NCBI GenBank assembly: GCA_016787525.1
Contig: JAEUUP010000102.1
Location: 1 to 64,000 of the forward strand
From: Saprospiraceae bacterium
GTDB taxonomy: Bacteria; Bacteroidota; Bacteroidia; Chitinophagales; Saprospiraceae
DNA length: 64,000 nucleotides
Direction: 5' to 3'
How positions within the stretch are numbered: position 1 is the first letter of the stretch; the number at the start of each line of letters is the position of its first letter. This document shows positions 34,590 to 43,371 of this stretch, one piece after another. The notes under the pieces are model-generated. The model was not told the origin of the DNA and ran no database searches. It saw nothing but the letters and a program-made list of their open reading frames with translations. Made by a program: the position numbers and the translations under genes.

Positions 34590-37500
34590 TCAACGCACCA
34601 AACTCACATCGCCATCAAACTTCTCCACTTGCCCATTTATCAGAGTCAATTCCATGATATAGACATAAACGCCTGTAAGCGCGCGACTGCCTCTGATGCG
34701 ACCGTCCCAACCAATGTCGGGATCGTTGGGGGCGAAGTTTTCGGCGTGGTACAAGAGCGTTCCCCAACGGTCATAGACGCGGAAATAGTTTATCTTTGAA
34801 ATGTTAGAGCCAATAAACGGTGCGAAATGGTCATTGACTCCGTCGTCATTGGGCGAAAAGGCGGTTGGTACAAATACTTTTATATTTTTATTGACGGTGA
34901 CGAGTGTTGTTGTGCGTTCGATGCAGCCGTTCGGGTCGGTGGCATTGATGACGTATTCGGTGGTTTCAAAGGGTTTTGCCCACACCGTCGCGCAGGTGTC
35001 GCACGTCAATCCGCGATTGGGCGACCATTTTATTTTCAAACTTGTTGCTCTATTAGCGGTGACAAATATCTGTACGGAGTCGCCTAAGTCTATGGTGTGG
35101 TCGCTGCCTGCGTCAATACTGAGGGGTAGCAATCCGCCGACATAAACTTTAGACGAATCGGTGCAGCCCGCCGAATCACGCACCCAAATGGTGTAGAATT
35201 GCCGCCCTTTGAGATTTGAAAAAACACCTGCGCGATTGATTTTCTGAAACGTGGAATCGTCGAGCGAAAATTCATAGATGCGCGCGCCGCCCGTGACACT
35301 CCCTTGTCGAATGACGATAGCTCCATCCGAAATGCCATAACACGTCGCGTTTTTGATGGAATCCACCGTGAACGCCAGCGGTGCAATAACTTCTATCGTC
35401 GAAGTATCCGCTGCGCGACAGCCATTCGCTTGACTTGTGGCAGATAATATGACGCGATAAAATCCTGCTTTTCGGTAGTCGTGAATAGGGTTGGATGCGC
35501 CCGATTGTGTTGAGTCGCCAAAATCCCAAGTCAGATAGACGGTTTGAGGATTGATGAGGCTTTTGAAGGTGATTTTTCGTTCTTTGCACGCATTGGATTG
35601 CGTAAAACTAAATTTTACTGAGGGGGTCGGAAACACCGTGACCGTGCGTTTGGTAGAATCGAAACCGCAAACACCACTGGCGTATTGTGTGATGGTGTAT
35701 GTGCCAGCTTGTTCGTAAGTATAAGTTGGGTTCGGATTGGTGTATCGGTTGCCATCGCCGAAGTCGTAAGTGACAGTCGCATTTGTTGCAGCGTAATTTG
35801 TCAAAGAAATGCTCAAAGGCGCACACCCCTCAGTACGACTGAGACTAAAAAATGGACGTGTGGCAGACGGGCGCACCGTGATTTTTCTTTCAAAACTGTC
35901 TGTGCCACATGTATTTGTCACCGTCAGACGAATAGAGTAGGAGCGTGCAATAGAATCGGCTTGATAAACTTGTGGCGCAACGATTTCAGATGTCGCCGTG
36001 CGTCCATTGCCAAAGTTCCATTGGAAAGAACGTGGCGAGCCAGTCGAAATATTGTTAAATCGCACCGTCATAGGTGAACAACCTGTGTCTGCATCTACAC
36101 CAAATCGAGCTTTTGGTACAATAAAAATGGTCAAACGTGTCGAATCATACACCGCAGGACAACCCAGAGTGGTGGCAGCTAATCGGATTTTATAAAAAGT
36201 ATCTTGTAGCGAAGCGTTGTTAAAGGTTTGAATATTGGGTGTGCGAACAGTTGATGTCGTACCATTTCCAAAATCCCACAAAAAAGATGTTTGCGTCGAA
36301 TTGGTCGAGTTATTCGTAAAACTCACATCAAGCGGCGAACACCCCTCAGTAACCGACGGCGAAAAACGAGCCGTTGGCGGCGCATTGACTGTTATATTTT
36401 TTGATACGGAATCCGTACAATTCTCTCTGTTTGTTACAAAAAGTTTGACATCGAAGTTTCCTGTTTGAGTGAAAGCATAATTTGGGTTTTCGAGCGTCGA
36501 AGTAGCTAAATTGCCAAATTGCCAATTGAAACGCACGCCATTTGTGGATTTATGCTTAAAGTTTTGCGCCAAATTGACACATAAGGCGGATGGAAAAGTA
36601 TCAAATCGAGCAATCGGTGTCGGTTTGACAACCACTGTTTTAGTGGCGGAATTGGAACAACCTGCACCGCTTCCGAATGTATAAACCACGTCGAAACTAC
36701 CCAAGCCTGTTAAAGCGGGATTGAACGCTCCTGTTGTGGAGTCTATAATGCCTAATCCACGCCAAGTACCACCGATTGGGTTTTGACCCCTCAGTATAAC
36801 GGTGTTCGATGTGCCGCAAATCTCTTGCGTTGCACCGCCCGACACTGCCGAGCCGCCGACCGTCAATACTACTGTAGAATCGCCGCGACAAGTGCCTTGC
36901 TGAATAGAATATTTGACAGAATACGACCCTGCACCAACAATTGATGGTCGAAAAACACCATCTGCAGAAATAGCAGAACCCGACCAAGTGCCGCCCACAG
37001 GTTGCGCTTGAAAACGATAAGTTGCTGTGTCGGTGTCACAAAATTTGGTTTTGATATTGGGAAAAACGGGGCGAATTTTATCTGAAAGATTTAAAGTATA
37101 GGTTGCTTCATTTGTGCCACAGTTATTGGTTGCTTTCAAAACAAGGATGTAACTACCTGCTGTTGAATAATTTATGTCAGGTGGTGTCAAACTTGTGGAT
37201 GTGTTGGGCGTTCCACCCGAAAATTGCCACGCATACTGAGGGGTGCCTGCACCGCCATCGTCGAGCAAGCGTCCGCGCGGTTGCGCCGTAAAAGGAATGC
37301 AACCTGTGGGCATCGAATCAATCGCAATGATAGGCGGCGTTAATACATTGATGGGTTGACTGGTCCAATTTTTATCGCCACAAGGCGATGTGATGGTTAA
37401 TTTGACAAGATAAGTCCCTTTTTTATCAAAACGAATGGTCGGATTTGTTGAATAGAGATTTGAACCATTCACAAAACTAAACCCCTCAGTAAGTGAGTCA

Positions 37501-38252
37501 CCCGCCATGTTTGTCACTTTCCATTTATTGCCCCATTGCCCTGTCGAATTATTTTGGAAAGCAATATCAAAAGGTCCACAAGTCAAAGCTGGCGGTGTGT
37601 AAGTCACGCCAACAATCGGTGCTTCGCGTACCACAATGGTGCGTTTGAATGTCGTCGAGCCGCACAAACTATTAACCGTCAGCGTAACTTCATAAGAACC
37701 CAAGCGAGAATAGCGGTGTTGAGGGTTTTCGAGGGTGGACGTATTGTCATTACTGAGGGGGTCGCCGAAGTTCCAAGAAAAAGTTGTATTGGGTGTGGTA
37801 CGCGGACAAGTTGTATTTGTGAAATACGCCACAGGATTGTCAATACAAATTTCAGGTGGCGCATTGAAGTCAGCGCGCGGTCGCGCATAGGCGTAAATCG
37901 TTGTTTGCGCTTGATGCCCTGGACAACCTGTTCGACGGTTCACAATTGTTAAAGTCAATGTATAAGCCTGTCCGTCATTGGATTGAGCGCAGAGGTCGCC
38001 ACGCTCACGATATTGATGCACAGGTGTAGATTGGTCTTGAACAGTGTCCTTCATGCCATCGCCCCAATCCCAAACATAATAGACAGAATTACCATTTTCG
38101 CTACTGATATTAGTGACCATGACAGGAGCATCGCCGCAAATATCATTGTTGTTGAGTCGTAAAGCGGCATTTGGACGAGAAGGACAAGGTTGCGCAAAAG
38201 CTATTTGCCTCAGGATGAAAAAGGCAAAACTGACTATGCAGATACGGTTCAT
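34590..38252 (-). CDS. PKD-repeat cargo protein with gliding-motility-associated (T9SS type B) C-terminus
   Basis: A 1220-residue secreted protein. The start at 38252 gives signal peptide MNRICIVSFAFFILRQIAFAQ. About eight to ten PKD-like domains follow, marked by WDWGDGMKDT, FSWNFGDPLSND, YAWQFSGGTPN, FNWQFGNLAT, FLWDFGNGTTST, FQWNFGNGRTAT, VTYDFGDGNRYT and LTWDFGDSTQSG. The last ~90 residues (VFVPTAFSPNDDGVNDHFAP, FRVYDRWGTLLYHAE, GWDGRIRG, GVYVYIMELTLINGQ) are the CHU_C type B sorting module. Probably a long surface adhesin. Many Cys are spaced for disulfides. It has the densest set of dispersed 10-mers in the window: eight in 3.7 kb (35117, 35616, 35826, 36342, 36787, 37234, 37482, 37751), using PLS, PSV, TEG, LRG and TPQY readings. 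Confidence 0.93.
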   Translation of the reverse strand: MNRICIVSFAFFILRQIAFAQPCPSRPNAALRLNNNDICGDAPVMVTNISSENGNSVYYVWDWGDGMKDTVQDQSTPVHQYRERGDLCAQSNDGQAYTLTLTIVNRRTGCPGHQAQTTIYAYARPRADFNAPPEICIDNPVAYFTNTTCPRTTPNTTFSWNFGDPLSNDNTSTLENPQHRYSRLGSYEVTLTVNSLCGSTTFKRTIVVREAPIVGVTYTPPALTCGPFDIAFQNNSTGQWGNKWKVTNMAGDSLTEGFSFVNGSNLYSTNPTIRFDKKGTYLVKLTITSPCGDKNWTSQPINVLTPPIIAIDSMPTGCIPFTAQPRGRLLDDGGAGTPQYAWQFSGGTPNTSTSLTPPDINYSTAGSYILVLKATNNCGTNEATYTLNLSDKIRPVFPNIKTKFCDTDTATYRFQAQPVGGTWSGSAISADGVFRPSIVGAGSYSVKYSIQQGTCRGDSTVVLTVGGSAVSGGATQEICGTSNTVILRGQNPIGGTWRGLGIIDSTTGAFNPALTGLGSFDVVYTFGSGAGCSNSATKTVVVKPTPIARFDTFPSALCVNLAQNFKHKSTNGVRFNWQFGNLATSTLENPNYAFTQTGNFDVKLFVTNRENCTDSVSKNITVNAPPTARFSPSVTEGCSPLDVSFTNNSTNSTQTSFLWDFGNGTTSTVRTPNIQTFNNASLQDTFYKIRLAATTLGCPAVYDSTRLTIFIVPKARFGVDADTGCSPMTVRFNNISTGSPRSFQWNFGNGRTATSEIVAPQVYQADSIARSYSIRLTVTNTCGTDSFERKITVRPSATRPFFSLSRTEGCAPLSISLTNYAATNATVTYDFGDGNRYTNPNPTYTYEQAGTYTITQYASGVCGFDSTKRTVTVFPTPSVKFSFTQSNACKERKITFKSLINPQTVYLTWDFGDSTQSGASNPIHDYRKAGFYRVILSATSQANGCRAADTSTIEVIAPLAFTVDSIKNATCYGISDGAIVIRQGSVTGGARIYEFSLDDSTFQKINRAGVFSNLKGRQFYTIWVRDSAGCTDSSKVYVGGLLPLSIDAGSDHTIDLGDSVQIFVTANRATSLKIKWSPNRGLTCDTCATVWAKPFETTEYVINATDPNGCIERTTTLVTVNKNIKVFVPTAFSPNDDGVNDHFAPFIGSNISKINYFRVYDRWGTLLYHAENFAPNDPDIGWDGRIRGSRALTGVYVYIMELTLINGQVEKFDGDVSLVR

Positions 38253-38398
38253 AGTTGTCTGTTTATAGTGGTGTAAATCTCGATAAGTTATAGCGTTGCG
38301 ACAATCTTTGCCAAAAGTAGCTATTTTTGACAAAATTAGTAAATCTAACCTACGAAATTTACAGAACCGTTCTGTTCTGCCTTTTACTGAGGGGTAGC

Positions 38399-39133
38399 TT
38401 ACGTATGTTTTTTAGGGGCAACTTTCCCTTTTTTAGGTTTACTGAGTTTAGGCGTTATGAAGTCATAAAAAACATTGAACGACACAAAAAATGAACGAAA
38501 AGCAGTATAGTCTTTGTTCAAAACAGTGCGATTAAGAACAACGGGAGCGGGGTTTTTGTAAAGATAATTCATGGAAAATGTGTGCCTTAAAGATACTCCT
38601 ATACGAGAAGTGAAATAACGTTTCGCCCCAAGAACAAATGAGAAGTCAGATGAATTGAAGCCAATATTACCCACATAATTTTGCTGTAGTGTGTCTAATA
38701 CATACCCTTTCATGATTCTGGTTTGAGATTTTAACAAGCGTCCGTAAGAAAAGCCCGCATACAGATTCCAGCGATAGTGACCATCGTCGGCTCGGCTATA
38801 GTAATAATTGAATAAAAAAGGCACTTCAGCATATTGCAAAGCAATGGTTGCTGTACGCTTTTTTTTCAGCAAGTCCTCACTATCGGGTATCGTACCACGC
38901 TCTGAGTAGAGTAACTCTGTGCTTATGTCCATGTCTTTACGCAAAATCATCGCACCACGTAAGCCAAAATTAAGTCCACGTCTATTGTATCCAAATTGCT
39001 CATCACCATCAATTTGAGTAAAGTTGACACCCGCAGTAACACCTGCTTTGAACAAGCTACTTGGCTTTTGGGCATACAAAAATGTTGTATAAAACAGTAA
39101 AAAGAGAAAACTGGGCGTTTGATATTTTTTCAT
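38399..39133 (-). CDS. PorT-like outer-membrane beta-barrel protein
   Basis: A 244-residue protein with signal peptide (MKKYQTPSFLFLLFYTTFLY, cut near AQK). The mature part is an eight-strand barrel of the OMP_b-brl_2/PorT kind: FKAGVTAGVNFTQIDGDE, GLNFGLRGAMILRKDMDISTELLYSERG, QYAEVPFLFNYYY, WNLYAGFSYGRLL and SFVLGAKRYF. The last barrel strand is FFVSFNVFYDFI, followed by a Lys/Pro-rich tail (PKLSKPKKGKVAPKKHT) that would extend outside the barrel. Members include the T9SS component PorT, but generic family members are abundant, so a T9SS role is only possible. It lies downstream of the type B cargo gene in the opposite order, with a 10-mer copy (38385) between. Confidence 0.82.
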   Translation of the reverse strand: MKKYQTPSFLFLLFYTTFLYAQKPSSLFKAGVTAGVNFTQIDGDEQFGYNRRGLNFGLRGAMILRKDMDISTELLYSERGTIPDSEDLLKKKRTATIALQYAEVPFLFNYYYSRADDGHYRWNLYAGFSYGRLLKSQTRIMKGYVLDTLQQNYVGNIGFNSSDFSFVLGAKRYFTSRIGVSLRHTFSMNYLYKNPAPVVLNRTVLNKDYTAFRSFFVSFNVFYDFITPKLSKPKKGKVAPKKHT

Positions 39134-39473
39134 GTTGTGTGACGTTTTAGCTTTAAAAATAGTGATTATTATCGTATCTAAAAATTTACTACGAGAATTT
39201 TAGACGATGGGTGGTTTTTATTTTTTATAAAGATTATTTTAGACCTTTCAATTCCCTGTTACAAAATGTCAATTTTTAAGACTTAAAAACCTGTAAAAAA
39301 AAACTAATTTTCCGTAACCCGCAGAACAACTAACCGTTTCAGATGAATAGTTGATTATATATTTGACTGCTTTTGACAAAATTGATAGTTTTGGGCTATT
39401 TAGATAAAGCTCTAAATCACCAAAAATTTGTGTTAGTAAACTTAATTCATCACTACTTATAATTTTAAGTTCT
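39134..39473. other. Intergenic stretch, nothing recognised
   Basis: AT-rich divergent spacer between the PorT-like gene and the lyase-like gene. It holds no dispersed repeat copy and no clear promoter of full consensus. Confidence 0.5.
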
Positions 39474-42380
39474 ATGACAACCAAATCGTTTACAACTTTT
39501 CTAGGCTTGTGCCTTTTCTTCACGCTCAAAAGTCAGACAATAAACACTTCCCATCCAAGACTCCTCGTTAACTCAAACATACGCACAAAACTGATTGCTA
39601 AAAAAGATGCTAATGTCTCAGAATGGCTGGCACTTTCAAGCGAGGCATACAATTATGCCAACAAACCCATTGCGGCATGGACACCCGAAACACAAAACAA
39701 TTGGAACACCGATTACATTTTCTACAGCTATTGTGGCTCAAGTTGGCAAGATGCGACTTTGGCTTTGGCGATGGCACATTTGGTCAATAAACCTGTAGGA
39801 GCTGGTGCTGTACCGTCCATTTATTCCAACAAATTGATAGATTTGGCGGATACCATCATGGCGGCTTACTATCGTGCGCCCAATGTCGCATGGAGTAACC
39901 CCCTCAGTGTCAACAACTACTATCCAACGCGACATTTGGGCTATATTTTGGGCATCATCTATGATTGGTGTTACGATGAGTTGGGAGCAACACGACGCAC
40001 CAATATTATTAATGTTATGAACGCCATGTACGACGAAATGCGCTCAAAAGCGTATCAGCGCAAAGAACGAGCGACGGGCAACTACTATTGGGGTCACGCT
40101 CTGTGCGCCGCTTTTTGGGGTTATGCCACACATGGCGACAATCCGCGAGCAGCTGAAATGATTGCTTATGCTCGTCGGCGATACGATGGCACCACATCGG
40201 CTTTACTGACTGGCGCAGATGATAATCCCGACTCAGATTTGATGCAAACCTTTTTAGGTGGCTACAAACCTTATGCGGCGACGGCGTATAATGGACTCCC
40301 CTCAGTATCAGGCGCACCCAACAAGGGCGGTTTACAGATTCAAGGTTGGGGGTATGGTGCAGCCAATTTTGCCCGCATTTTAGACTATATGCTCTTGGTC
40401 AAAACAGCCACTGATGTAGATGAACCTGCCAATCAACAAGCTATTTTGACGCAATTACTGAGGGGTATGAAACACTCGATGTTGCCGCGTCGCTATGAAA
40501 TTGATGGATACTCCGATTGGGGTGGTAATACAGCGAATTATGTGCCTTTGTCTTTACCCTTTCGGTTGGCGGCTCTCTTGGAAGGTACGACTTCGGGTGC
40601 AAATGCCCAATATTTTGCCTATTCGGATTTGCAACCAGCCTCACTCTACAACCGCACAGTGTGGGATTTGGCAAATTGGGAAAAAATGTTGTTTTATGAT
40701 GCCACACGAGCTTCAGCCGCCCTGTCAGAGCCTTTGTACTATTCAGGATTCAATCAGGGCTACAACTTAGGGGGTGGCAATGGCGCATTTCCCTACTTCA
40801 TTATGCGCTCCGATTGGAGTGGCAATGCGACTTGGGCGAGCTTTAATGCTTCAGCAAGTAACTATGATGACCACCAACATTTTATGGCAGGCGCACCGAC
40901 TATCAAACGAGGCAACGATTACCTTTTAGTCAATGCAGGTTCTTGGCACGATGGTTTCCCAAATGGTTTGACAGGTAATTCGACTTTAGCTGAAAATTCA
41001 GGGAGCAAAAGCACGCTGTTTTTTCACGACAATTTTGAATATCAACAAAATACACCCTCAGCCATCGGCGGACAATTTTACTATGGCAAAGACGACCTCA
41101 AAGCTGTCGAAATGACCCCTCAGTATTCGTACATCCGAGGTGATTATACTTCTTGTTACAATGCTTCAGGCGATGTTTCGACCCAGACCAATCGCCGACT
41201 GAACAAATTTTATCGCGACTTCGTCTATTTACGGACAACAGATGTGTTTTTGGTCTCCGATTATGTGTCGGCTCGTGCAGCGACCCCTCAGTATCGGAAG
41301 CATTTGCGGTGGCATTTTCCCGACAATGTGCCCACCGTCAACGGCAATACCATCAATGCCACTTATGGCTCGTCGAAATTGGCGATTACGACACTTGTGC
41401 CCGCCGCACCAAGCATCACTACCCACAATCAACAGACAAATTCCGACAATACATTTGGTTCTGTTCTCAACTACTATTTCAATTCAAAAACAGGGCGCGC
41501 CGAAGTCGCTTATGCTGCACCACAACCCAATGAAGAATATTTGACTGTTTTGAAGCCAAACGACAACTCAGCAACCGATGCAACAGTGCAATTAATCAAT
41601 TCCAATGATGGCAAAATGCACGGCGCAAAAGTCACTTTACCCAATGGCACAACCGAATTTGCCTTATTCAGTCGTGACCAAAATGCGTTGCAAACACCCA
41701 TTTTAGCCACAAACTATACGGTTACAAATGCGTGCAGCGGCCAGCACACGCTCACAGGCATGATGCCGTTGGAAAGTTACCAAATCAGTACTTCGGGGAA
41801 TACCGTTTTTGTCACCCAAAAATCTGGCGGCACAGCTGTAGCCTCCGAAGCAGGTGTTTTGCGGTTTTTGCCTTGTCCGATTCCTGTCGAGCTGTTGTCT
41901 TTTTCTGGCAAAACTGAAGGTCAAAATAATATTTTGATGTGGGAAACTGCTTCGGAGCAAGGTGTTTCTCATTTTGAATTAGAAAAAAGTGCGGATGGTA
42001 AACTGTTCAACAAAATAGGGGCGGAGCATGCCAAAAACACGCCTTCCGTTTATCAGTTCGTAGATAAAACTTCGGAGCGAAAAAGTTATTATCGATTGAA
42101 AACGGTGGAAAATGACGGTGCAGTTGCTTACTCTAAGATCATAACACTCGAAAATCAGAATATATTGAAGAGATTAAAAATTTACCCCAATCCTGCAAGT
42201 GATGTGTTAAGCATCGAACATACTGAGGGGGTAGATGTCGAAATTATAAATTCGTTGGGTCAAGTGGTTCTAAGTCTTAAAAAGTCCGCAGCAGAGATGA
42301 TAATTTCAATCGCAGACTTACCCAAGGGTGTTTATTGGTTAAAATCAGGTCAATCGTCAAGTCATTTTATAAAAAAATAG
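39474..42380 (+). CDS. Secreted polysaccharide-lyase-like protein (heparinase II/III-like architecture) with T9SS type A tail
   Basis: A 968-residue protein. It has signal peptide MTTKSFTTFLGLCLFFTLKS and an N-terminal helical region beginning HPRLLVNSNIRTKLIAKK, with WQDATLALAMAHLVN, LGYILGIIYDWCYDELG and NYYWGHALCAAFWGYATHGDN, resembling an alpha/alpha toroid. A beta-sandwich part follows (FIMRSDWSGNATWASFNASASNYDDHQHFMAGAPTIKRGNDYLLVNAGSW region; the Asp-His-x-His context is typical of heparinase II/III-like sheets). From about 800 (PIPVELLSFSGKTEGQNN) the pre-tail Ig-like module and from about 900 (LKIYPNPASDVLSIEH) the type A sorting domain follow. It probably cleaves an acidic polysaccharide outside the cell; the substrate is unknown. 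10-mer copies at 40298, 40456, 41116, 41284, 42221 and a near-match at 39900. Confidence 0.85.
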   Translation: MTTKSFTTFLGLCLFFTLKSQTINTSHPRLLVNSNIRTKLIAKKDANVSEWLALSSEAYNYANKPIAAWTPETQNNWNTDYIFYSYCGSSWQDATLALAMAHLVNKPVGAGAVPSIYSNKLIDLADTIMAAYYRAPNVAWSNPLSVNNYYPTRHLGYILGIIYDWCYDELGATRRTNIINVMNAMYDEMRSKAYQRKERATGNYYWGHALCAAFWGYATHGDNPRAAEMIAYARRRYDGTTSALLTGADDNPDSDLMQTFLGGYKPYAATAYNGLPSVSGAPNKGGLQIQGWGYGAANFARILDYMLLVKTATDVDEPANQQAILTQLLRGMKHSMLPRRYEIDGYSDWGGNTANYVPLSLPFRLAALLEGTTSGANAQYFAYSDLQPASLYNRTVWDLANWEKMLFYDATRASAALSEPLYYSGFNQGYNLGGGNGAFPYFIMRSDWSGNATWASFNASASNYDDHQHFMAGAPTIKRGNDYLLVNAGSWHDGFPNGLTGNSTLAENSGSKSTLFFHDNFEYQQNTPSAIGGQFYYGKDDLKAVEMTPQYSYIRGDYTSCYNASGDVSTQTNRRLNKFYRDFVYLRTTDVFLVSDYVSARAATPQYRKHLRWHFPDNVPTVNGNTINATYGSSKLAITTLVPAAPSITTHNQQTNSDNTFGSVLNYYFNSKTGRAEVAYAAPQPNEEYLTVLKPNDNSATDATVQLINSNDGKMHGAKVTLPNGTTEFALFSRDQNALQTPILATNYTVTNACSGQHTLTGMMPLESYQISTSGNTVFVTQKSGGTAVASEAGVLRFLPCPIPVELLSFSGKTEGQNNILMWETASEQGVSHFELEKSADGKLFNKIGAEHAKNTPSVYQFVDKTSERKSYYRLKTVENDGAVAYSKIITLENQNILKRLKIYPNPASDVLSIEHTEGVDVEIINSLGQVVLSLKKSAAEMIISIADLPKGVYWLKSGQSSSHFIKK

Positions 42381-42412
42381 GTAGTTGTTAGGTTTTAGAA
42401 AAGGCAAAAAAA

Positions 42413-42439
42413 ATGGCGCGCAAATGATGCGCGCCATTT
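42413..42439. terminator. Bidirectional rho-independent terminator
   Basis: Stem AATGGCGCGC / GCGCGCCATT. Read on the minus strand it is followed by eight T, serving the small lipoprotein gene. Read on the plus strand the following T-run is short; it serves the lyase-like gene. Confidence 0.85.
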
Positions 42440-42472
42440 CTACAATTCACAATATTCCATCACCTTAAAAAC

Positions 42473-42928
42473 TCAATTGCATGTTGAACCGTCAAAAGAC
42501 TTAGTAAAAGCTTTTTCAAAAGAATAACTACCATTTGAACCATTTAAAGACGCTGCAAATTCATTGCAAACAGCCTCACGTACTGTTCCATTTGTGATTT
42601 TTTCGACTTTATAACCAATCAAAGGCGTAGGCAACGCCGCTGTTGAACCTCCAGAAGCCGTTCCTTTGACAGAAAAGCTGATAACGCTATTGGCTGTAAT
42701 AGCAAATGTGGTACTAAAGTTTGTCGTTGAATTTGTAATCGTTTGTACAACTTTGCTGCCATCTGCGTATTTGATTTCTGCAAAATTGGTCGAACCATTG
42801 GCAGATTTGGTTGCTGTCAAAGTTAATTCATAAGTGATAACATCCTCATCTTTTTTGCAATCAGACAATAAAAACAATGAGGAGAGAGTCAAAATAGTGG
42901 TAAACAAAGACTTAGAATAGATTTTCAT
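42473..42928 (-). CDS. Small lipoprotein of unknown function
   Basis: A 151-residue protein. The start at 42928 gives a lipoprotein signal (MKIYSKSLFTTILTLSSLFL, lipobox LSDC, then KKDEDV). The mature part is Ser/Thr/Asn-rich and beta-predicted (TYELTLTATKSANGSTNF, VQTITNSTTNFSTTFAITANSVISFSVKGT), reminiscent of short immunoglobulin-like envelope lipoproteins of Bacteroidota. Two Cys near the end may pair. A TAAATTTG element overlaps the region just upstream of the start (complement of 42934-42941), suggesting a very short leader. No assigned function. Confidence 0.75.
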   Translation of the reverse strand: MKIYSKSLFTTILTLSSLFLLSDCKKDEDVITYELTLTATKSANGSTNFAEIKYADGSKVVQTITNSTTNFSTTFAITANSVISFSVKGTASGGSTAALPTPLIGYKVEKITNGTVREAVCNEFAASLNGSNGSYSFEKAFTKSFDGSTCN

Positions 42929-43295
42929 TGATTCAAATTTAAATGTGAGTAATATTAAAAATAGTTTTAGAATCTTAATCATATAGGTTCAGATTGTTTC
43001 ATGCTGCGCATAAAAAGCATACAAGGGAAAAGAATTCTATGGATTGCCACCATTTTTGAGACAAAAACTTTAGGAATGACGGCAATCTGAAAGTCCTTTT
43101 CTAGAATACGTCTTTCGATTAAAGCGAGGAACAGTGAGGAAAAAGAGCTAAACAGAATTTTAAAACATTTTATAAATCGCTTTATTCATATTGTAGAAAA
43201 AATCATACCAAAAAATCTGTGTTAGTAAATTATTGAGCTGAAATCAAAGAGATTTTACTGAAGGGGCAATATCTCGGTTGCTTTTTGGGTGTATT
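42929..43295. repeat. Intergenic stretch with degenerate repeat fragments
   Basis: Contains GATTGCCACC...GACGGCAATC arms (about 43034-43091), a diverged copy of the AATACGT...AGCGA.GAACAGTGAG repeat end (about 43106-43139) and a degenerate TACTGAAGGGG motif (about 43256). No gene seen. Confidence 0.45.
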
Positions 43296-43326
43296 TTTCA
43301 TTTTCTCAACCGTTCTATTATCTTTG
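43296..43326 (+). promoter_or_regulatory. Bacteroidota-type promoter for SNF transporter
   Basis: TTTC, exactly 19 bp, TATCTTTG (full match to TAnnTTTG). The start codon at 43372 follows about 40 nt after the expected transcript start, which also supports choosing that ATG over the one at 43285. Confidence 0.65.
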
Positions 43327-43371
43327 CTGAACATTAAAACATTTCACATTATCAACTTTAACATTTACAAA

